41,207 nt of DNA. Source: Verrucomicrobiales bacterium. Lineage in GTDB: Bacteria; Verrucomicrobiota; Verrucomicrobiia; Verrucomicrobiales; DEV007. The stretch lies in NCBI GenBank assembly GCA_028281705.1, contig JANQJH010000655.1:1-41207 (forward strand). Direction: 5' to 3'. Position numbers and translations under genes: made by a program. Below the pieces are notes generated by a model that was not told the origin of the DNA, did no database searches, and worked only from the letters and a program-made list of their open reading frames with translations. Of the stretch, positions 20,680 to 28,753 are shown in pieces; position 1 is the first letter of the stretch; every line of letters begins with the position of its first letter.

Positions 20680-23430
20680 ATGGCTTTCAATCGGTTCGCG
20701 TTCATGGCATGCGGGTTCCTCGTGCTCCTGCCCGGCAGTTTCTCCCGGGCTGCCGAGGTGCGCATCAGTGAATTGGTCGCCGCTGCGAGTGCGGACGGGC
20801 TTGTGGATGCTGAGGGCGAGCCCGCGGATTGGATCGAGCTGCACAATGCCGGACCGGATTCCGTTTCCCTGGCCGATTGGGCTCTGACGGACGATCCCGA
20901 ACGTCCCTCCAAGTGGCCTTTGCCGGACGTCGTTTTGGATGCCGGGACCTTTGTTGTCTTCATCGCCTCGGGTAAGGACGCTGAGCTGGGGGATGAGTGG
21001 CATACGAATTTCAAACTCGACCGCAGTGGTGAGTACCTTGCGTTGAGCAATGCCAATGGCGAGATGGTTTCCGCCCTTTCACCGGGGTACCCTCCTCTCT
21101 CTGATGGCGTTTCCTATGGCTACGACTCAGCGATGGATGCCTATCGGGTGTGGAGAACACCGACTCCAGGGAGTCTCAATGGGGAAGCGCCCGATCTCGG
21201 TCCCTTTCTCTTCCAGCCCGGGGCCGGAACGGAACTTGCCCAACAGGGCAAGGATCACGAGGTCTCAGTTCGCGTTTTGCCCAACGGGCATCCCATCGAG
21301 TCGGTCACCCTGAAGTACCGCGTCATGTACAAGGGCGAAATCTCGGTGCCGATGGAGGCGCGCGATGGCCGCTACACGGGGCTCATTCCGGCCTTCTTCT
21401 TGTTCGGGGAGCGCTATCATGCCGGGGAGATGCTTCGCTGGGCCTTTCAGGCTCGAGACTCGGCGGGGAGGGAAACACGTTTGCCGTCCTTGCCCGAGGA
21501 TGAAGAGAAACCCCAGGCGGAGTATTTTGGAACCATTGTGGCGGATCCCAGCATTGATTCGCCGCTCCCGCAGTTGCATTGGTTCGCTGAAGATCCGGAC
21601 AACGCGGTGACGGAGAGAGGCAGCCGGGCCTCGGTCTACTTCGAGGGACAGTTCTATGACGATCTGTTTGTTAGGCGTCGCGGGCAGTTCGGCGCCATCG
21701 ATTGGCCCAAGGCGAAGTTGAAATTCGATTTCAATCCGGGAGACCATTTTCGTTATGACGCCGACCGGCGCCGCGTTGAGGAATTCAACTTGCAGTCTCA
21801 TTTTCGCGACGCCTCCTTCATGCGGGAGAACCTCGCCTTTGCATTCTTTAACCACATTGGCACACCGGCATCGGACACGCGGCACTGGCATGTGCGCTTC
21901 AACGGGAGCTTCCACGGCTTGTTCTCGTTTGTCGAACAGGTCGACGAAGATTTCCTCCGGCAGCAGGGATTGGATCCCGAGGGGGCCCTCTACAAGGCCA
22001 ACGGATTCCCCTCCACCCTGGCCAAAGGCGTGACGCGAGCTCTCTATCAGAAAGAGACGCGCAAGGACGAGCCCTACGATGACCTCGTCGAATTCACCGA
22101 TGGCATCAACGGTGTGCATCGTTTCGATTACATCATGGATCATGTGAACCTTCCTGCCATGGTCAACGAAATGGCGGGTCAGTCGGTGATTCGAAATGCG
22201 GATCGGCTGACCAAGAACTACTACATGTACCGCGATCCTGAAACGGATCTCTGGCAGCGCATTCCCTGGGACATGGACGGCGCCTTCAGTACGAGCTCCG
22301 GCTTGGCCAACGAGAATTTTGCCAGTCCTCTCTACGGTGATTCCCAGCATACCCAGGCCGCCGGGCAACCCATCTATCAGAACTTCCTCCTCGATGCCAT
22401 CCTGGACCACAAGCTGACGCGGCAGATGTATCTCCGCCGCTTGCGCAGCTTGATCGACGCCTATCTCTCTGAGGAGCCGGTGTATTTCAAATCGGCTGTC
22501 GATGAACGCACTGAACTGATTCGTCAGGATGCCCGGGACGATGCCGCCATGTGGGGGACGGGTAACATTGATAGCGGCACGCGCACGATCAAGAACACCG
22601 CGCTTTCCCTTCGCCGCGAGGAACTCTTGGAGACCTATGGCAAGGATCTCGTGCCGCCCCGGCAAACGCCGGGTCTCGAACTGACGGTCGGCGAGGTGGA
22701 TCCGGCCCCAGGAGATTCGCAGGCGGAGTACTTTCAACTGATCAACCCGAACAACGAGGCCATCGATCTCTCGGGGTGGAGCGTGAGCGGCGCAGTGGCG
22801 TTTGTTTTTCCGTCAGGGACCGTGATCCCTCAGAAGGGAACCTTATTCAGTCCGGATGATGGATTTCTCCACGTGGTGAAAAATGTCAGGGCGTTCCGCG
22901 AGCGGAGCACGGGTCCCGGTGGCGGTCAGGGTCTCTTCTATGTCGGCGGCTACGAGGGCAGGCTTTCGACCCGCGGCGAGACCATTCGGATCCTTGATGA
23001 TAGCGGTCGCCTGGTGGTGGAACACACGTATGAGAGCACGACGCCGGTGGCCACTTACGACGCGTGGGTCGAGGCACATTTTTCCGAAGAGGAACGGCTT
23101 GATGAATCCCTCGTCGCCTGGGATGCCGATCCCAACGGTGAGGGCGTTTCCAATCTTTATCGATACGCCTTTGGCGACCAATTTCGTATCGAGGTCGTGC
23201 GTGGCCATGCGGTGGTTTATCGGCGGATCTCTCAGGCTTCGGATCTCGAGTTTGTCCTCGAAGGCTCCGGGGATCTCGAGACGTGGAGGGAGCTTGAGTT
23301 TGCCGAGAAAGTGGTCGCCGATACCGAGGCGGAGGAGAGGTATGAGACGATTGAGGCCCTCCTGAACGAGCAGGCCGATGATGGGGAGAGTTATTTCCGC
23401 ATTCGCGTTCGGCTCTTGGACTTGCCTTGA
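20680..23430 (+). CDS. Secreted LTD-CotH-LTD protein (916 aa)
   Basis: A signal peptide (about residues 1-26, ending SFSRA) precedes a lamin-tail domain (VRISELVAAAS, DWIELHNAG). The CotH kinase-like domain follows at about 320-640, with YFEGQFYDDLFVRRRGQ, FNLQSHFRD and IPWDMDGAF. A second lamin-tail domain starts near residue 670 (LELTVGEVDP, EYFQLINPNN). The tail has a degenerate calcium-loop-like segment (DADPNGEGVSNLYRYAFG) and a final beta module. The architecture is that of the N-terminal part of the 2441-residue protein. An extracellular kinase or structural role is possible from CotH family knowledge. An upstream in-frame extension exists but would hide the signal peptide; ATG at 20680 has GGTAAGG close upstream. 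It is followed after 82 bp by the esterase gene. Confidence 0.88.
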   Translation: MAFNRFAFMACGFLVLLPGSFSRAAEVRISELVAAASADGLVDAEGEPADWIELHNAGPDSVSLADWALTDDPERPSKWPLPDVVLDAGTFVVFIASGKDAELGDEWHTNFKLDRSGEYLALSNANGEMVSALSPGYPPLSDGVSYGYDSAMDAYRVWRTPTPGSLNGEAPDLGPFLFQPGAGTELAQQGKDHEVSVRVLPNGHPIESVTLKYRVMYKGEISVPMEARDGRYTGLIPAFFLFGERYHAGEMLRWAFQARDSAGRETRLPSLPEDEEKPQAEYFGTIVADPSIDSPLPQLHWFAEDPDNAVTERGSRASVYFEGQFYDDLFVRRRGQFGAIDWPKAKLKFDFNPGDHFRYDADRRRVEEFNLQSHFRDASFMRENLAFAFFNHIGTPASDTRHWHVRFNGSFHGLFSFVEQVDEDFLRQQGLDPEGALYKANGFPSTLAKGVTRALYQKETRKDEPYDDLVEFTDGINGVHRFDYIMDHVNLPAMVNEMAGQSVIRNADRLTKNYYMYRDPETDLWQRIPWDMDGAFSTSSGLANENFASPLYGDSQHTQAAGQPIYQNFLLDAILDHKLTRQMYLRRLRSLIDAYLSEEPVYFKSAVDERTELIRQDARDDAAMWGTGNIDSGTRTIKNTALSLRREELLETYGKDLVPPRQTPGLELTVGEVDPAPGDSQAEYFQLINPNNEAIDLSGWSVSGAVAFVFPSGTVIPQKGTLFSPDDGFLHVVKNVRAFRERSTGPGGGQGLFYVGGYEGRLSTRGETIRILDDSGRLVVEHTYESTTPVATYDAWVEAHFSEEERLDESLVAWDADPNGEGVSNLYRYAFGDQFRIEVVRGHAVVYRRISQASDLEFVLEGSGDLETWRELEFAEKVVADTEAEERYETIEALLNEQADDGESYFRIRVRLLDLP

Positions 23431-23458
23431 CGGGCTTGATCGAACCTGACGAAGAAGA

Positions 23459-23487
23459 TTGTCCGCTGGCAGCGGTAGGGTTAATCT
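23459..23487 (+). promoter_or_regulatory. Predicted promoter of the O-acetylesterase gene
   Basis: TTGTCC at 23459-23464 is followed after 17 bp by TAATCT at 23482-23487. Transcription would start near 23494, just upstream of ATG at 23513. This argues against the more upstream in-frame start at 23459. The boxes are imperfect. Confidence 0.35.
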
Positions 23488-23512
23488 GGCGCTCCATCTT
23501 CTTCTGAGAATC

Positions 23513-25333
23513 ATGAGGCCTTTTCTGATGATCCGCCGGGCGATTCGCTTTGCGGTGTTTTTGTTAGCATTCGCAGTGGTCACGGGTGTTTCCGTTTTGG
23601 TGGAGGCGGTGGAAGTGACCATGCCTGCCATTTATGCCGATCACATGGTGATCCAGACGGATCGACCCATACGACTGTCCGGGCGTTCCGCGGGTGTTTC
23701 CGGCGAACTCGAGATTGAGCTTGCCGGGAGAAAGACGGTGATCCAGCCGAGATTGTTTGGCGGCTGGGAGGCGACTTTGGATCCGGTGAGCGAGCCGGGA
23801 GGATCTCACACCCTGACCATTTCGGCGGGAGGCGAGGTGATTCACACCTTGGAGAACATTACCTTTGGCGATGTCTGGATTTGCGGCGGGCAGTCGAACA
23901 TGGAATGGGACATGACCACGATCAATGATAGTGCGGCCGAGATCGCGGGCGCGGACTTTCCCGATATTCGCTTGATGGAGGTGAACAAGCACACCCAGGC
24001 CACGCCTCAGGACGAGGTGAAGCGTTTTGATCAGGTCTGGACGCCTTGTACTCCGGCGAGCGTGCGTCGGTTTTCTGCCGTGGGGTATCTCTTTGGGCGT
24101 CAGTTGCACCAGGAGACCGGGCGTCCCATCGGGTTGGTGCAGAGCGCCTGGGGCGGGTCGCGCATCGAAACCTGGATTCCTCAGGAGGCCCTGGAGGCGA
24201 GTGCCTATGGCGAGAACGTGGCCGGGCGCAACTTCAGCAGTGCGCAACACAAGCCGTCCATTTGCTACAATGCTATGATTCACGGCTTGGCGCCGCTGGG
24301 GATTCGAGGCGTCATTTGGTATCAAGGTGAGTCCAATCAAGACCAGCCGCAGGAGTACCGCAGTCTGCACGAGACCCTGATCACGTCGTGGCGGGAATTG
24401 TGGGGTGCGCCGGATCTTCCATTCTATTTCGTGCAGCTGGCGAATTACGCCCCGGGCGCCGACTGGGAGTTGCTGAGGGAGGCGCAGACCCAGACCCTCG
24501 CCGTGCCCCACACCGGCATGGCGGTGACGATTGACATCGGGACCTCGAACGACATTCATCCGCGTAACAAACAGGGAACGGCGAGCCGTCTGGCCGCCAT
24601 TGCCCTGGCAAAGTCCTACGATCAAGACCGGGTTTATTCCGGGCCACTGTTCAGGTCGGCCACGACGGATGGGCACGACATCACTCTCCATTTTGACCAT
24701 GTCGGTTCCGGCTTGGCCGGTGTTGACGGAGGAGAGAACGTCGTGGGCTTTGAAGCGCTCACCACCGGTGGAAGATGGGCCAAGGCGAGCGCGAGGATCG
24801 TTGATGGCGACAAGGTCGTCGTCCCGGGCACGCTCTTTCGGACGGATCCGCAAGGGGTGCGTTACGGTTGGAGCAGCGATCCAGTGGTTAGCCTGGAGAA
24901 TCAAGAAGGTTTTCCCGCGGTTCCCTTTCGCTTTGAGCGGCTGGAACTCGACTACGCCGGCTGGAGTGATCAGTTAGTCGGTCGTGCTCGTTTGCCTGGC
25001 GAAGACGCCAATGGTGATGGCCGGGTGAACTTGGTCGACTACGCCTCGGGCAGAAAGGTCCCCGTGGTGATCCCGAGACCGGATGGCGGTTACGAGCTGA
25101 CCTTTCACCGGCGCGCCGGGGCGGACGATGTCGGCGTGGTTCTCGAGGAATCGCGTGACCTCAAGGCCTGGGACGAGATTTGGTCGGCGGATCCCTCCGG
25201 AGAGAGCGGCTCCGGGTGGATTCGGGAGAGCGATTGGGGGGAGACGATGACGGACCGCTATCGCATCACCGTTCCGGCTGATGCCGGTTCAGGTGCCTAT
25301 TACCGGGTGCGGTATCGCCTGGTGGCGGAGTGA
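23513..25333 (+). CDS. Sialate O-acetylesterase-like SGNH hydrolase (SASA family)
   Basis: The 606-residue protein has a signal peptide (about residues 5-31) and an N-terminal beta domain (PAIYADHMVIQ). The SGNH/SASA hydrolase domain follows: GGQSNMEW with nucleophile S128, WYQGESN near 270, and NDIHPRNK with D347 and H349 as the rest of the catalytic set. Family members remove acetyl esters from sialic acids or plant polysaccharides such as xylan; the substrate here is not determined. After the catalytic region comes a calcium-loop-like segment (DANGDGRVNLVDYASG) and a C-terminal beta module (VVLEESRDLKAW to YYRVRYR), so it is longer than a bare esterase. ATG at 23528 is an alternative start. 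It follows the LTD-CotH gene and precedes the DUF3472 gene. Confidence 0.88.
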   Translation: MRPFLMIRRAIRFAVFLLAFAVVTGVSVLVEAVEVTMPAIYADHMVIQTDRPIRLSGRSAGVSGELEIELAGRKTVIQPRLFGGWEATLDPVSEPGGSHTLTISAGGEVIHTLENITFGDVWICGGQSNMEWDMTTINDSAAEIAGADFPDIRLMEVNKHTQATPQDEVKRFDQVWTPCTPASVRRFSAVGYLFGRQLHQETGRPIGLVQSAWGGSRIETWIPQEALEASAYGENVAGRNFSSAQHKPSICYNAMIHGLAPLGIRGVIWYQGESNQDQPQEYRSLHETLITSWRELWGAPDLPFYFVQLANYAPGADWELLREAQTQTLAVPHTGMAVTIDIGTSNDIHPRNKQGTASRLAAIALAKSYDQDRVYSGPLFRSATTDGHDITLHFDHVGSGLAGVDGGENVVGFEALTTGGRWAKASARIVDGDKVVVPGTLFRTDPQGVRYGWSSDPVVSLENQEGFPAVPFRFERLELDYAGWSDQLVGRARLPGEDANGDGRVNLVDYASGRKVPVVIPRPDGGYELTFHRRAGADDVGVVLEESRDLKAWDEIWSADPSGESGSGWIRESDWGETMTDRYRITVPADAGSGAYYRVRYRLVAE

Positions 25334-25349
25334 ACGGTGTTGCCCGTTC
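25332..25349 (+). other. Intercistronic hairpin at the esterase stop codon
   Basis: A perfect 6-bp inverted repeat, GAACGG/CCGTTC with a 6-nt loop, begins inside the esterase stop codon. No T-tract follows, so it is not a standard intrinsic terminator. It could stabilise the upstream mRNA end or be incidental. Confidence 0.3.
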
Positions 25350-25415
25350 GAAGGGGCATCGGAGCGAGTATCTGCGCTTGGCGGAGCAGCCATTCCGATG
25401 CATAGAGGGCTGGTG

Positions 25416-26789
25416 ATGAAATCGTGCCAACTCTTTTTCGCTGTCGCTGTCGGTGTCGTCTGCCTTCGGGTTCAAGATGTCGTGCAGGCGGAACCTCTTC
25501 GTGTTCCTGCAGCCACCGCTTATTTGCATCCGGATCCGAATGGTGCCCGGGTTTCCGAGCGACGCGGAATCACGCGGTGGACGGATTCCGGGTTGAGTGT
25601 TCGATGGTACGGGAAGATCGCTGTGGGAGGCGAACTCACGGCCCGGGTTGTCGTGGACTTGGAAGAGGAGGCGTCAGTGAAGCTCAAGTTGACCGTGGCA
25701 GGGGAGACTCGCGAGGCCAGCGTGCGTGGTCGGGACGGGGATGGTGCGGTCGAGGCGGATTTCGGTAGTTTCGAGATCACGGAGCCGGGTTACCATGCCT
25801 TCGTATTGATGTCCGAGAAGCCTAACGGAGCGATACGGGAATTGCTGCTCGAGGGCGCGGCATTGGAGGGAGCGCATTTCAATCTCAAGCCTCGGCGGAA
25901 CGCGGCCTCCGTCCATCTGGCCTATCCGGTGGATCGTGAGAGTGAGGTCTCGGCATTTTACTGTGAGATGACGGGCGTGGAAGACCCGCTATGGACTTAC
26001 TACATGGCCTGCGGCTGGCATCGCGGCTACTTCGGGATGCAGGTCAACAGTGATACGGAACGGCGGATCATCTTTAGCGTTTGGGATAGTGGCAACGAGG
26101 CCATCGACCGTGACAAGGTGGCGGCGGAGGATCGCGTGCAACTGGTCGCCAAAGGTGAGGGTGTGTATAGCGGTGATTTCGGCAATGAAGGCACGGGGGG
26201 CCACAGCCACCTGAAGTACCTCTGGAAGACCGGCGAGCGCCAACGCTTTCTCGTCACGGCGGAACCGGTGGGCGAGACCCACACCATTTTTGCCGGCTAC
26301 TACTTTCATCCGGGCAAACAAGACTGGATGTTGATTTCGAGTTGGAAAACGCCCAAAGAGGGAAAATATCTTCGCGGGCTCTACAGCTTTAGTGAAAACT
26401 TCGTCGGGCGAAATGGGCATGTGTTGCGACGGGCACTCTACGAAAATCAGTGGATTCGCACGGCTGCCGGCGAATGGCAGGAGCTGACCCGAGCGACCTT
26501 CAGTCACGACAGGACGGGCCGGAGCGATCGTCTCGATCGATTCATGGGGCTCACGGATAAAGGACAGTTCTTCCTTTCCCATGGAGGCTTTGTCGACGGG
26601 TTCACGAAGTACGGCGATCCGTTCGACCGGCCTCCCAGCGGGCGATCCCCTGCGGAGATGAAATTGCCCAGCCTGCCTGAACCGAAGAGAGATCGCGGAA
26701 TCCGGGACCTTGAAGCGATCGATGGCGACACCAGCGGTGGGGGCATCCCAGCGGTTTCAATCAATACGCTTTGGCCCTCTTGTGCTTGA
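25416..26789 (+). CDS. Secreted DUF5077-DUF3472 domain protein
   Basis: The 457-residue protein has a signal peptide (about residues 1-25, ending VVQA). A beta-sandwich region resembling DUF5077 follows (GITRWTDSGLSVRWYGKIAVGGELTARV, shown here in parts: GITRW, LSVRWYG). Then comes a DUF3472-type region with YYMACGWHRGYFGMQ, IIFSVWDSG, GGHSHLKYLW and the tail FSHDRTGRSDRLDRFMG. The function of these families is not established; they often accompany polysaccharide-active enzymes in PVC and Bacteroidota genomes. ATG at 25416 has GAGGG upstream; the frame also offers ATG at 25398. The gene follows the esterase by 82 bp and is probably in the same transcript. Confidence 0.8.
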   Translation: MKSCQLFFAVAVGVVCLRVQDVVQAEPLRVPAATAYLHPDPNGARVSERRGITRWTDSGLSVRWYGKIAVGGELTARVVVDLEEEASVKLKLTVAGETREASVRGRDGDGAVEADFGSFEITEPGYHAFVLMSEKPNGAIRELLLEGAALEGAHFNLKPRRNAASVHLAYPVDRESEVSAFYCEMTGVEDPLWTYYMACGWHRGYFGMQVNSDTERRIIFSVWDSGNEAIDRDKVAAEDRVQLVAKGEGVYSGDFGNEGTGGHSHLKYLWKTGERQRFLVTAEPVGETHTIFAGYYFHPGKQDWMLISSWKTPKEGKYLRGLYSFSENFVGRNGHVLRRALYENQWIRTAAGEWQELTRATFSHDRTGRSDRLDRFMGLTDKGQFFLSHGGFVDGFTKYGDPFDRPPSGRSPAEMKLPSLPEPKRDRGIRDLEAIDGDTSGGGIPAVSINTLWPSCA

Positions 26790-26883
26790 TCACTGTGCCA
26801 GGAGGCGCGATGATTCTCCCGACAGCAGAAACAGCACGTTGATTTAGTCGAAACCGACAAGGTGCCTAACACACAATCGCTCA

Positions 26884-27210
26884 ATGCAATCCAACAAGCC
26901 CCTAGAATCTGATTGGAAAACCTTTCGCAAAATGGTTCCAGAACTTCGTGAACGCTATCTCGCAAGAGTCAATCGAGAGCTCGCTGAACTCCTCGGCGGT
27001 AGCGGCGATTCCACCGAGACGGAAAAATTTTGGGATGCCGAGGAGATGATCCGCAAGCAGGCCAAGATTCTCTGTGACTGCCTCGATCGCCATAGCCGAT
27101 CGAATATGATATTCTCCTGCTTGTTGATGTATCGCTACAAGATGCTCACAGCGGCGGATTTGGAACATTTTAGCGAGGATTTTCGGGAAAGCGTGACGCG
27201 GGAGTTCTAG
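26884..27210 (+). CDS. Small hypothetical protein, 108 aa
   Basis: A predicted all-helical, soluble protein with charged residues throughout (KPLESDWKTFRKMVPELRER, then a helical C-terminus with MYRYKMLTAADLEHFSEDF). I do not assign a function. It lacks a signal peptide and membrane segments. The composition and amphipathic pattern look like a real protein rather than a chance frame. It is isolated: 94 bp separate it from the DUF3472 gene and 172 bp from the serine hydrolase. Its stop codon lies within a stem-loop that begins the repeat at 27201. Confidence 0.65.
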   Translation: MQSNKPLESDWKTFRKMVPELRERYLARVNRELAELLGGSGDSTETEKFWDAEEMIRKQAKILCDCLDRHSRSNMIFSCLLMYRYKMLTAADLEHFSEDFRESVTREF

Positions 27211-27258
27211 GATTTTTGCGAACTCCTCAAAAGGAACGCTCACGCACTCCCCTACGAA
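27201..27258. repeat. Double-hairpin REP-like element, copy B
   Basis: Two adjacent stem-loops. The first is GGAGTTC (27201-27207) with GAACTCC (27220-27226), a perfect 7-bp stem that includes the stop of the 108-residue gene in its loop. The second is GGAACGC (27233-27239), loop TCAC, GCACTCC (27244-27250), paired with two wobble pairs. The 20 bases at 27239-27258 match 33555-33574 at 17 positions. No T-tract follows. Confidence 0.5.
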
Positions 27259-27382
27259 GACGCATGATAGCGATCGAATGCCGTTGAGGAACGTTTTCCG
27301 ACAGGAGCGCATGCACGGCGAAATGAGGCGGCGGAGCGACCAACTTCCTTGACTGGCATCGGTAGCGTGGCGAAATCATGTG

Positions 27383-28705
27383 ATGATGAGGGTCAGCCTA
27401 TTCTATTCACTGGGTGCAGCGCTGCTTTTTGGTTTGTCCAGCCTAGCGGAGGAGAATCGAGTTTGGACGAGCAGTAAGAATGGACGGCAGTTCGAGGGGG
27501 CCTTGGTCGAGGTTGAAGAGGATGTGGTGTCGATCCGTCGCGAATCTGACGACGTGGTCTTTCAAGTGAAGAAGGCTGATCTGGTTCAGGCTGATCTGGA
27601 CTGGATCAAACAAAACCCACCGAGGGCTGTTGCTGCGGGTCCGGTTGAGGACCTTTCGGAGCTGATTTCCGGTGTTCCAGCCAAGACGGGGACGCCGGCT
27701 GTGGGGGTGCTGCTGGTGAAAGATGGCGGCCTCCGCGGGATCGGTGTTTCCGGGCTGCGGAAAGCTGGCGGCAAGCGAGAGGTGGAAGCCGAAGACAAGT
27801 GGCATTTGGGGTCGTGTACGAAGTCGATGACGGCAACCTTGGCGGCGACGTTTGTTGAAGATGGTGCCATCACGTGGGAATCGACCGTTTCCGAAGTGTT
27901 GGGGAAGAAGGTGAAGATGCTGGAGGCGTATGAAGAGGTCACGCTGGGCATGTTGTTGTGCAATCGAAGTGGCCTGCCTGGCGAGACGCCCGATTCGGTT
28001 TACGATTCGATCGATTACGGGGCCAGCGTGGATGATCTGAGAGATCGAGAGGTTCTGAAGCAGCGAGCGGAGTACGTCGAGGCTGTGTTGCAATTGCCGC
28101 CTTCACACAAGCCGGATTCGGCATACGAATATTCCAACGCGGGATTTGTTGTCGCCGGTGCCATGCTGGAGCAGGTGGCCGGCAAGCCCTGGGAGAAACT
28201 GATGCGGGAAAGATTGTTCAAGCCCCTGGGAATGGCGGACTCGGGGTTTGGAAACGCGGCACGCCAGGACAGAAACGATCCAACCCAACCCTGGCCCCAC
28301 AAGGATGGAGCGACCCCCGTCGCGCCGGGAAGCGGTGACGACAACAGTTGGGTCATTGGGCCGGCCGGTACCGTGCATTGTTCCCTCAAAGATGTTTCAC
28401 GCTACATCGCGATGCATGCGGCACGTGAGGTTGGCCCTGTCTTGAAGAAGAAAGAGACTTATGCGTTTTTGCACACCGCCGTGCCTGACAACAAGGACTA
28501 CGCACGCGGATGGATCGTCAGTAGGACGCCTTGGTCCGGTGGGCAGGCGATCAGTCATAATGGATCAAACACGATGAACCACTGTCGTTTTTGGATTGCG
28601 CCGGAAACGAAGGCTGCTGTTGCCGCTTTCGCCAACTGTGGTGAAAATGGTCGTGATAGTTGCCGTCAAGCGATTGCCTCCGTGGTGGAGAAGCATCTGA
28701 AGTGA
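27383..28705 (+). CDS. Secreted serine hydrolase (beta-lactamase/PBP fold) with N-terminal SHD1-like domain
   Basis: The 440-residue protein starts with a signal peptide (about residues 1-21). A small SHD1-like beta domain follows at about 22-75 (RVWTSSKNGRQFEGALVEV, VKKADLVQADLDWI). The catalytic domain is class C beta-lactamase-like: SxxK at S144-K147 (SCTK), YSN at Y250-N252 and HNG at 392-394. These three motifs are those of serine beta-lactamases, esterases and DD-peptidases. Most environmental members are esterases or peptidases of unknown substrate, so I do not call resistance. Three start codons stand in a row (GTG, ATG, ATG from 27380). TTGACT lies 28 nt before the chosen ATG. Confidence 0.88.
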   Translation: MMRVSLFYSLGAALLFGLSSLAEENRVWTSSKNGRQFEGALVEVEEDVVSIRRESDDVVFQVKKADLVQADLDWIKQNPPRAVAAGPVEDLSELISGVPAKTGTPAVGVLLVKDGGLRGIGVSGLRKAGGKREVEAEDKWHLGSCTKSMTATLAATFVEDGAITWESTVSEVLGKKVKMLEAYEEVTLGMLLCNRSGLPGETPDSVYDSIDYGASVDDLRDREVLKQRAEYVEAVLQLPPSHKPDSAYEYSNAGFVVAGAMLEQVAGKPWEKLMRERLFKPLGMADSGFGNAARQDRNDPTQPWPHKDGATPVAPGSGDDNSWVIGPAGTVHCSLKDVSRYIAMHAAREVGPVLKKKETYAFLHTAVPDNKDYARGWIVSRTPWSGGQAISHNGSNTMNHCRFWIAPETKAAVAAFANCGENGRDSCRQAIASVVEKHLK

Positions 28706-28753
28706 CGGGAGTGGTGAGAAAGCTGGAGAGAAATAGAGCCCTCGATCAGAGTC

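Noticed and set aside
21265-22737. Long minus-strand open frame (490 codons) opposite the second CotH gene
   Set aside because: It is a codon-structure shadow of the plus-strand gene; the translation has no domain features.
23564-24904. Minus-strand open frame (446 codons) opposite the esterase
   Set aside because: Antisense to a gene with a complete catalytic set; it shows no family motifs.
1732-25333. PEP-CTERM, Por or LPXTG sorting signals on the large secreted proteins
   Set aside because: None of the C-termini shows a PEP motif with hydrophobic helix and basic end, nor LPXTG. The shared beta module is different and is reported as a finding.
26861-26900. GCCTAAC followed by a small gene, suggesting an integron attC site
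   Set aside because: I find no matching GTTRRRY core at attC distance and no attC fold, and no integrase in the window. The GCCTAAC string also occurs inside several ordinary genes here.
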